A stretch of DNA of 15,605 bases from Streptococcaceae bacterium (GTDB taxonomy: Bacteria > Bacillota > Bacilli > Lactobacillales > Streptococcaceae). The DNA is taken from contig JAISYB010000170.1 in assembly GCA_031270215.1 (NCBI GenBank), positions 1-15,605 on the forward strand. The letters are read 5' to 3'. The notes under the pieces were generated by a model. It saw only the letters and a list, made by a program, of their open reading frames with translations, was not told where the DNA came from and made no database searches. Position numbers and translations under genes: made by a program. This document shows positions 12,543-15,605 of this stretch, in pieces; positions within the stretch are counted from its first letter, which is position 1, and the number at the start of each line of letters is the position of its first letter.

Positions 12543-13766
12543 TTATTGGTCTAAAAATGTGTCAATCATTGGAATGTACTTGTCATAATCAATCTCTAAT
12601 CCCAGACCGCCGTACATGTCATATCCGTCAGTCCAATCGCCATTTTCAGGCACAGTCATCCGTTCAACACCTTTTCTTGCTTGATTAAATAGACTCAAGC
12701 CATTCTTAAAAATAAATGGTGTTGTAACATTTGTTGAAGTATAGCCTACGATTGTTCCCAATGCTTCTGAGCCGGTAAATAAGGTTGCGGGGTTTTTCAC
12801 TTGATCAATAATCGCGCCCAGCACCTGTTGCTGCCGTTGCACTCGACCATAATCTCCCTCGTCATCCTTTCTAAAACGTGCGTAGTTGAGCAAGGTTCTC
12901 CCGTCCATTTTCTGTTTACCTACTTTGATGATTTGCGTTGGTACTTCGCCGTCTTCCTTGGTGTTTAAATCATCAGGCACGCCAACCTCAGTTACTTCCT
13001 GACCATCAATCGTTGAAAATTTTGCATTAATCTGGACGCCGCTAGGAAATAGCGAGTCAATTACCTTGGCAAATGACGAGAAGTTAATCATTGCATAATA
13101 CTGTAGCTCAATCCCAAAATTAGCTTTAATCGTCTGACGTACCAGCTCAGCACCTTGATTATTATTTTGCTCACCAATCATAAAGGCCGAGTTAATCTTG
13201 CTATCTGTGTACCCTTCTACCCCCACATCTGGTATATGAACCAAGGTATCTCGCATAAATGACAATAATTTGACTTTTTCATCTGGTCCATTGACCTGCA
13301 TCACCATGATTGTATCACTTCTAGCATCTCCTGAAGTCTGAGCATCACGCTGGTCGGTTCCCAAGATTAAGATATTGCTCGCACCATTTGCTGATTTTTT
13401 TCCATTAAATACCTCAACCGGTGCTTTTTTGAATTGTTTATCCCCCTCAGCATTCTGCTTTCCTTTAAAGAATAGAACAACGGCACAAATCAATAGGGCG
13501 AGAATAAGCAAAAGCAAAATCCGCCACCATTTCCGCTTCCTCCTGCGATTCTTTTTTACCTTTTTAGGCTCAACTGGTAAATCTTTTTGACTTTTTTCTC
13601 TTCGGAATGATGACTTTTTATAGCCGTAACTAGATTCTGATACTGAATCATTATCGTCATCAAAATACGCTTCTTCCTCCGTCAAATCATCACCACTTCT
13701 GCGGCGGTAATTAATTCGTTGCTCCATATCTTCGCGGTATTTTTTATATTTATCTACTCTACTCAT
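12543..13766 (-). CDS. LytR-CpsA-Psr (LCP) family wall-polymer ligase
   Basis: A 407-residue membrane protein of the LCP family, which attaches teichoic acids or capsule-type polymers to peptidoglycan outside the membrane. A long charged cytoplasmic region (1-80, with an acidic patch about 26-44 and a basic stretch 68-80) precedes one membrane helix (about 81-100, WRILLLLILALLICAVVLFF). The LCP domain (about 128-320) carries GTDQR (136-140), RSDT (149-152), FMRDT with Arg172, YARFRK (295-300) and the DYGRVQRQQ block (305-313), the residues expected to bind the polyprenyl pyrophosphate. GGAG lies 10 nt before the ATG. It has its own promoter and terminator and is likely a single-gene unit. Which polymer it transfers cannot be told. 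Confidence 0.94.
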   Translation of the reverse strand: MSRVDKYKKYREDMEQRINYRRRSGDDLTEEEAYFDDDNDSVSESSYGYKKSSFRREKSQKDLPVEPKKVKKNRRRKRKWWRILLLLILALLICAVVLFFKGKQNAEGDKQFKKAPVEVFNGKKSANGASNILILGTDQRDAQTSGDARSDTIMVMQVNGPDEKVKLLSFMRDTLVHIPDVGVEGYTDSKINSAFMIGEQNNNQGAELVRQTIKANFGIELQYYAMINFSSFAKVIDSLFPSGVQINAKFSTIDGQEVTEVGVPDDLNTKEDGEVPTQIIKVGKQKMDGRTLLNYARFRKDDEGDYGRVQRQQQVLGAIIDQVKNPATLFTGSEALGTIVGYTSTNVTTPFIFKNGLSLFNQARKGVERMTVPENGDWTDGYDMYGGLGLEIDYDKYIPMIDTFLDQ

Positions 13767-14082
13767 GAAATAAAATCTCCTAATTGATATTACGCTAAAG
13801 TCTTCAATTTAAATTAACGTTTTAATTTTAGCATATCTTTACTAATATTTTCATCTCTTTTTATTATTTATAGTTTAGAAGGGAGCAAATTAATTTTTAG
13901 TCTGGCAGCACGGTGGGCTATTTAATTGCCCCACTCATTCATCTACAAGTTGTAGTCACCATATTTCTTGACTTGATTTAACTCACCCGTATTAGAATAA
14001 CAAATTTTACCCAAAAATAAAAGCTTACTAAAACGCCTAAATCTAAAGAAATTTTAAAATTATACTCTTTCAAAAATAGATT
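13767..14082. other. 316-bp gap between thiE and the LCP gene
   Basis: No gene is seen. Besides the LCP promoter it holds a perfect 13-bp palindrome, CTACAAGTTGTAG (13943-13955), an imperfect GTGGGC/GCCCCAC inverted repeat (about 13913-13935), and an AT-only palindrome (14050-14061) nested in AAATCTA/TAGATTT (14039-14083), which may be a weak thiE terminator. Confidence 0.5.
13825..13833 (-). promoter_or_regulatory. Extended -10 promoter of the LCP gene
   Basis: The minus strand reads TGCTAAAAT, an extended -10 about 58 bp before the LCP start. The hexamer 17 bp upstream (TGAAAA) is a poor -35. Confidence 0.5.
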
Positions 14083-14736
14083 TCATTTTAAAGCAGTTAC
14101 AACTTGATTAATATCCTTCGCTCTTGCTATCATTGAAATCACTGAAATACCAGCCACGCCTGTTGCCTTTACCTCAGGAGCATTTTCAATTTTGATTCCA
14201 CCAATTGCGACAACAGGTTTTTGGGCTTGATTAACTAATAATTTTAACCGTTCACACCCTAGAGCTGATTTGGCATCTGGCTTTGATATTGTCTTAAAAA
14301 TTGGACCAATTCCAAAATAAGTCACGTTAGACAGAGAATTTCCGGCAATGACTTCTGGTAAATTGTGGCAGGATAAACCGATAATCATTTGACGATTGGT
14401 TAGCTCCAAAGCTTGATTAGCTGACAAATCCTCCTGCCCGATATGAATCCCGTCTGCATTGATTTCAATTGCCAGCAAAACATCGTCATTAACAATAAAA
14501 GGGACTTGATATTTTTGACACAGACTTTGACACTTGAGCGCTAATTCTTTTTTTAAGTCTTTATCTGAAATGCTGCCAATACCCTTTTCTCGAAATTGAA
14601 AACAGGTAATGCCAGCCTTTAAAGCTGCCTCTAAAACTTCGGGCAAACTACCACTGACAATATCCTGACTGCCGGCAATAAAATAAACTTCAAGTATTTT
14701 TTTAATCTCAAATTTTTGACGCTTAGTCTCTTTCAT
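14083..14736 (-). CDS. thiE: Thiamine-phosphate synthase
   Basis: A 217-residue TIM-barrel enzyme that joins hydroxymethylpyrimidine pyrophosphate and thiazole phosphate to give thiamine phosphate. Family motifs are in order: YFIAGSQD (18-25), FQFREKG (46-52) binding the pyrophosphate, VNDD (82-85) for Mg, HIGQED (98-103), GLSCHN (120-125), GPIFKTISKPDA (144-155) and AIGGI (177-181). AGGAGAG lies just before the ATG. It overlaps the end of thiD by 14 bp, so the two are co-transcribed and probably translationally coupled. It appears to be the last gene of the thiamine operon. A TPP riboswitch, if present, would be upstream of the window. Confidence 0.96.
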   Translation of the reverse strand: MKETKRQKFEIKKILEVYFIAGSQDIVSGSLPEVLEAALKAGITCFQFREKGIGSISDKDLKKELALKCQSLCQKYQVPFIVNDDVLLAIEINADGIHIGQEDLSANQALELTNRQMIIGLSCHNLPEVIAGNSLSNVTYFGIGPIFKTISKPDAKSALGCERLKLLVNQAQKPVVAIGGIKIENAPEVKATGVAGISVISMIARAKDINQVVTALK

Positions 14737-15556
14737 TTAAACTCTCCTGACGGTAAGCAAAATGATTGGTCGGTCCATGACCGCAACCGACAGCAATTGG
14801 ATGGCTGATTGCTAATTGAATATATTTTTTAGCAAAAATAACTGCCTCATAAACGCTTTTGCCTTTTGCAAGCTCTGCTGTAATGCAGGCGGAAAATGTA
14901 CAGCCTGTACCATGCGTATTTTTAGTATCAAAACGCTCACTTTTTAACCAATGTAACTTCCCATCTGCCAATAGTAATAAATCATCTGAATGAAGATTAT
15001 CTTGACTATGACCGCCTTTAATGACGACATTATCCACGCCAATTTTTTGTAAATCAAACGCAGCCTGAACAATTTCACCCTTGGTGTTAATTGGTCGATT
15101 TAGAAGCACTTCTGCTTCAGGTATATTGGGGGTGATGACATTTGCCTGAGGTAGTAATTCAGTAATCATGCTTTCAATTGCGCTATCAAGTAATAATTTC
15201 TGACCACTTTTGGCAATCATCACAGGGTCAACAACTAAAGGACCAAATTCAAATTGTTTGATATAATTAGCAACCAAATGAATGATTTCACTTGTAAATA
15301 ACATACCGGTTTTAACTGCTTGTAGCTTGAAATCCTCAAAAACGACTGCTAGCTGCTGCTCAATTGCACTTAAAGGAATATCAAAAACACCTTTAACACC
15401 AAGTGTATTTTGAATTGGTAATGCAGTTAATACCGAAGTTCCGTAGACAAAAAGCTCTTGGAATACCTTTAAATCAGCTTGTAAGCCTGCACCTCCACCA
15501 CTATCAAAACCAGCTATCGTTAGTGCCTGCACCTGTAGCTTCTCTTTAATCGCCAT
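14723..15556 (-). CDS. thiD: Hydroxymethylpyrimidine / phosphomethylpyrimidine kinase
   Basis: A 277-residue ribokinase-fold enzyme that phosphorylates HMP and then HMP-P, giving the pyrimidine substrate of ThiE. Motifs: TIAGFDSGGGAG near the N-terminus (13-24), KTGM (82-85), VDPVM (109-113), TPNIPEAE (142-149) and the anion-hole signature NTHGTGCTFSAC (213-224) with the catalytic Cys. I start at the ATG at 15556, with GGAGG 9 nt upstream; a TTG two codons earlier (15562) is too close to that site. It overlaps thiE by 14 bp downstream and an upstream gene end by 11 bp, so it belongs to a tight thiamine operon. Confidence 0.96.
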   Translation of the reverse strand: MAIKEKLQVQALTIAGFDSGGGAGLQADLKVFQELFVYGTSVLTALPIQNTLGVKGVFDIPLSAIEQQLAVVFEDFKLQAVKTGMLFTSEIIHLVANYIKQFEFGPLVVDPVMIAKSGQKLLLDSAIESMITELLPQANVITPNIPEAEVLLNRPINTKGEIVQAAFDLQKIGVDNVVIKGGHSQDNLHSDDLLLLADGKLHWLKSERFDTKNTHGTGCTFSACITAELAKGKSVYEAVIFAKKYIQLAISHPIAVGCGHGPTNHFAYRQESLNERD

Positions 15557-15605
15557 ATTCAATTTCCTCCAGCTCTAATACTACTTTATCCGTTATTATT
15601 GATAG
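15546..15605 (-). CDS. 3' end of an upstream gene, probably of the thiamine operon
   Basis: The minus-strand frame from the window edge is open for 19 codons (ending LELEEIEYGD) to the TAA at 15546-15548, overlapping the thiD start by 11 bp. Coding looks plausible and the overlap is typical of an operon. Gene order in related bacteria suggests thiM, or another thi gene, but 19 residues are too few to identify it. Confidence 0.5.
   Translation of the reverse strand, partial: LSIITDKVVLELEEIEYGD

Overview
The window looks like an accessory island next to core genes of a low-GC Gram-positive bacterium, most likely in the order Lactobacillales and possibly lactococcal or streptococcal. The reasons are AT-rich DNA, strong AGGAGG-type ribosome sites, a LytR-CpsA-Psr (LCP) wall protein, a cluster-less RlmD/RlmCD-type 23S rRNA methylase and a thiD-thiE pair. 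I cannot fix the genus from sequence alone.

Positions 1-8900 hold a complete Type I restriction-modification operon on the minus strand: xre-like regulator, hsdR, hsdM, rhuM, hsdS. Every junction except hsdR-hsdM is a start/stop overlap. Downstream of hsdS lies a DNA shuffling locus: three promoterless hsdS half-genes, each a second target-recognition domain (TRD2), and a tyrosine recombinase of the CreX/XerD type. The layout is two convergent TRD2 pairs around the recombinase: silent C(+) against silent B(-), recombinase, then silent A(+) against the expressed TRD2(-). A short site built on the 13-bp palindrome CTCATATTATGAG marks the 5' edge of every TRD2 whose edge is visible. Inversion between opposed sites would swap the TRD2 in frame, so one methylase/restriction complex could switch between at least four DNA specificities. 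This is the most notable system in the window.

Positions 8900-11150 are a mobile-element junction. A small serine recombinase (+) and a small acidic protein of unknown function (-) lie between two 253-bp direct repeats that differ at 8 positions by my alignment. Each repeat carries the last 12 codons of rlmD, its terminator and three short spaced repeats. The repeat ends exactly at the CAC/CAT GTTGAG of the rlmD tail. This suggests site-specific insertion at the 3' end of rlmD, possibly by two related elements in tandem, with the RM island as the outer one.

Positions 11108-15605 are core chromosome on the minus strand: rlmD, an LCP-family wall-polymer ligase, thiE and thiD, plus the 3' end of another gene overlapping thiD. 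thiD and thiE overlap by 14 bp and make hydroxymethylpyrimidine pyrophosphate and thiamine phosphate. Their partner upstream lies mostly outside the window.
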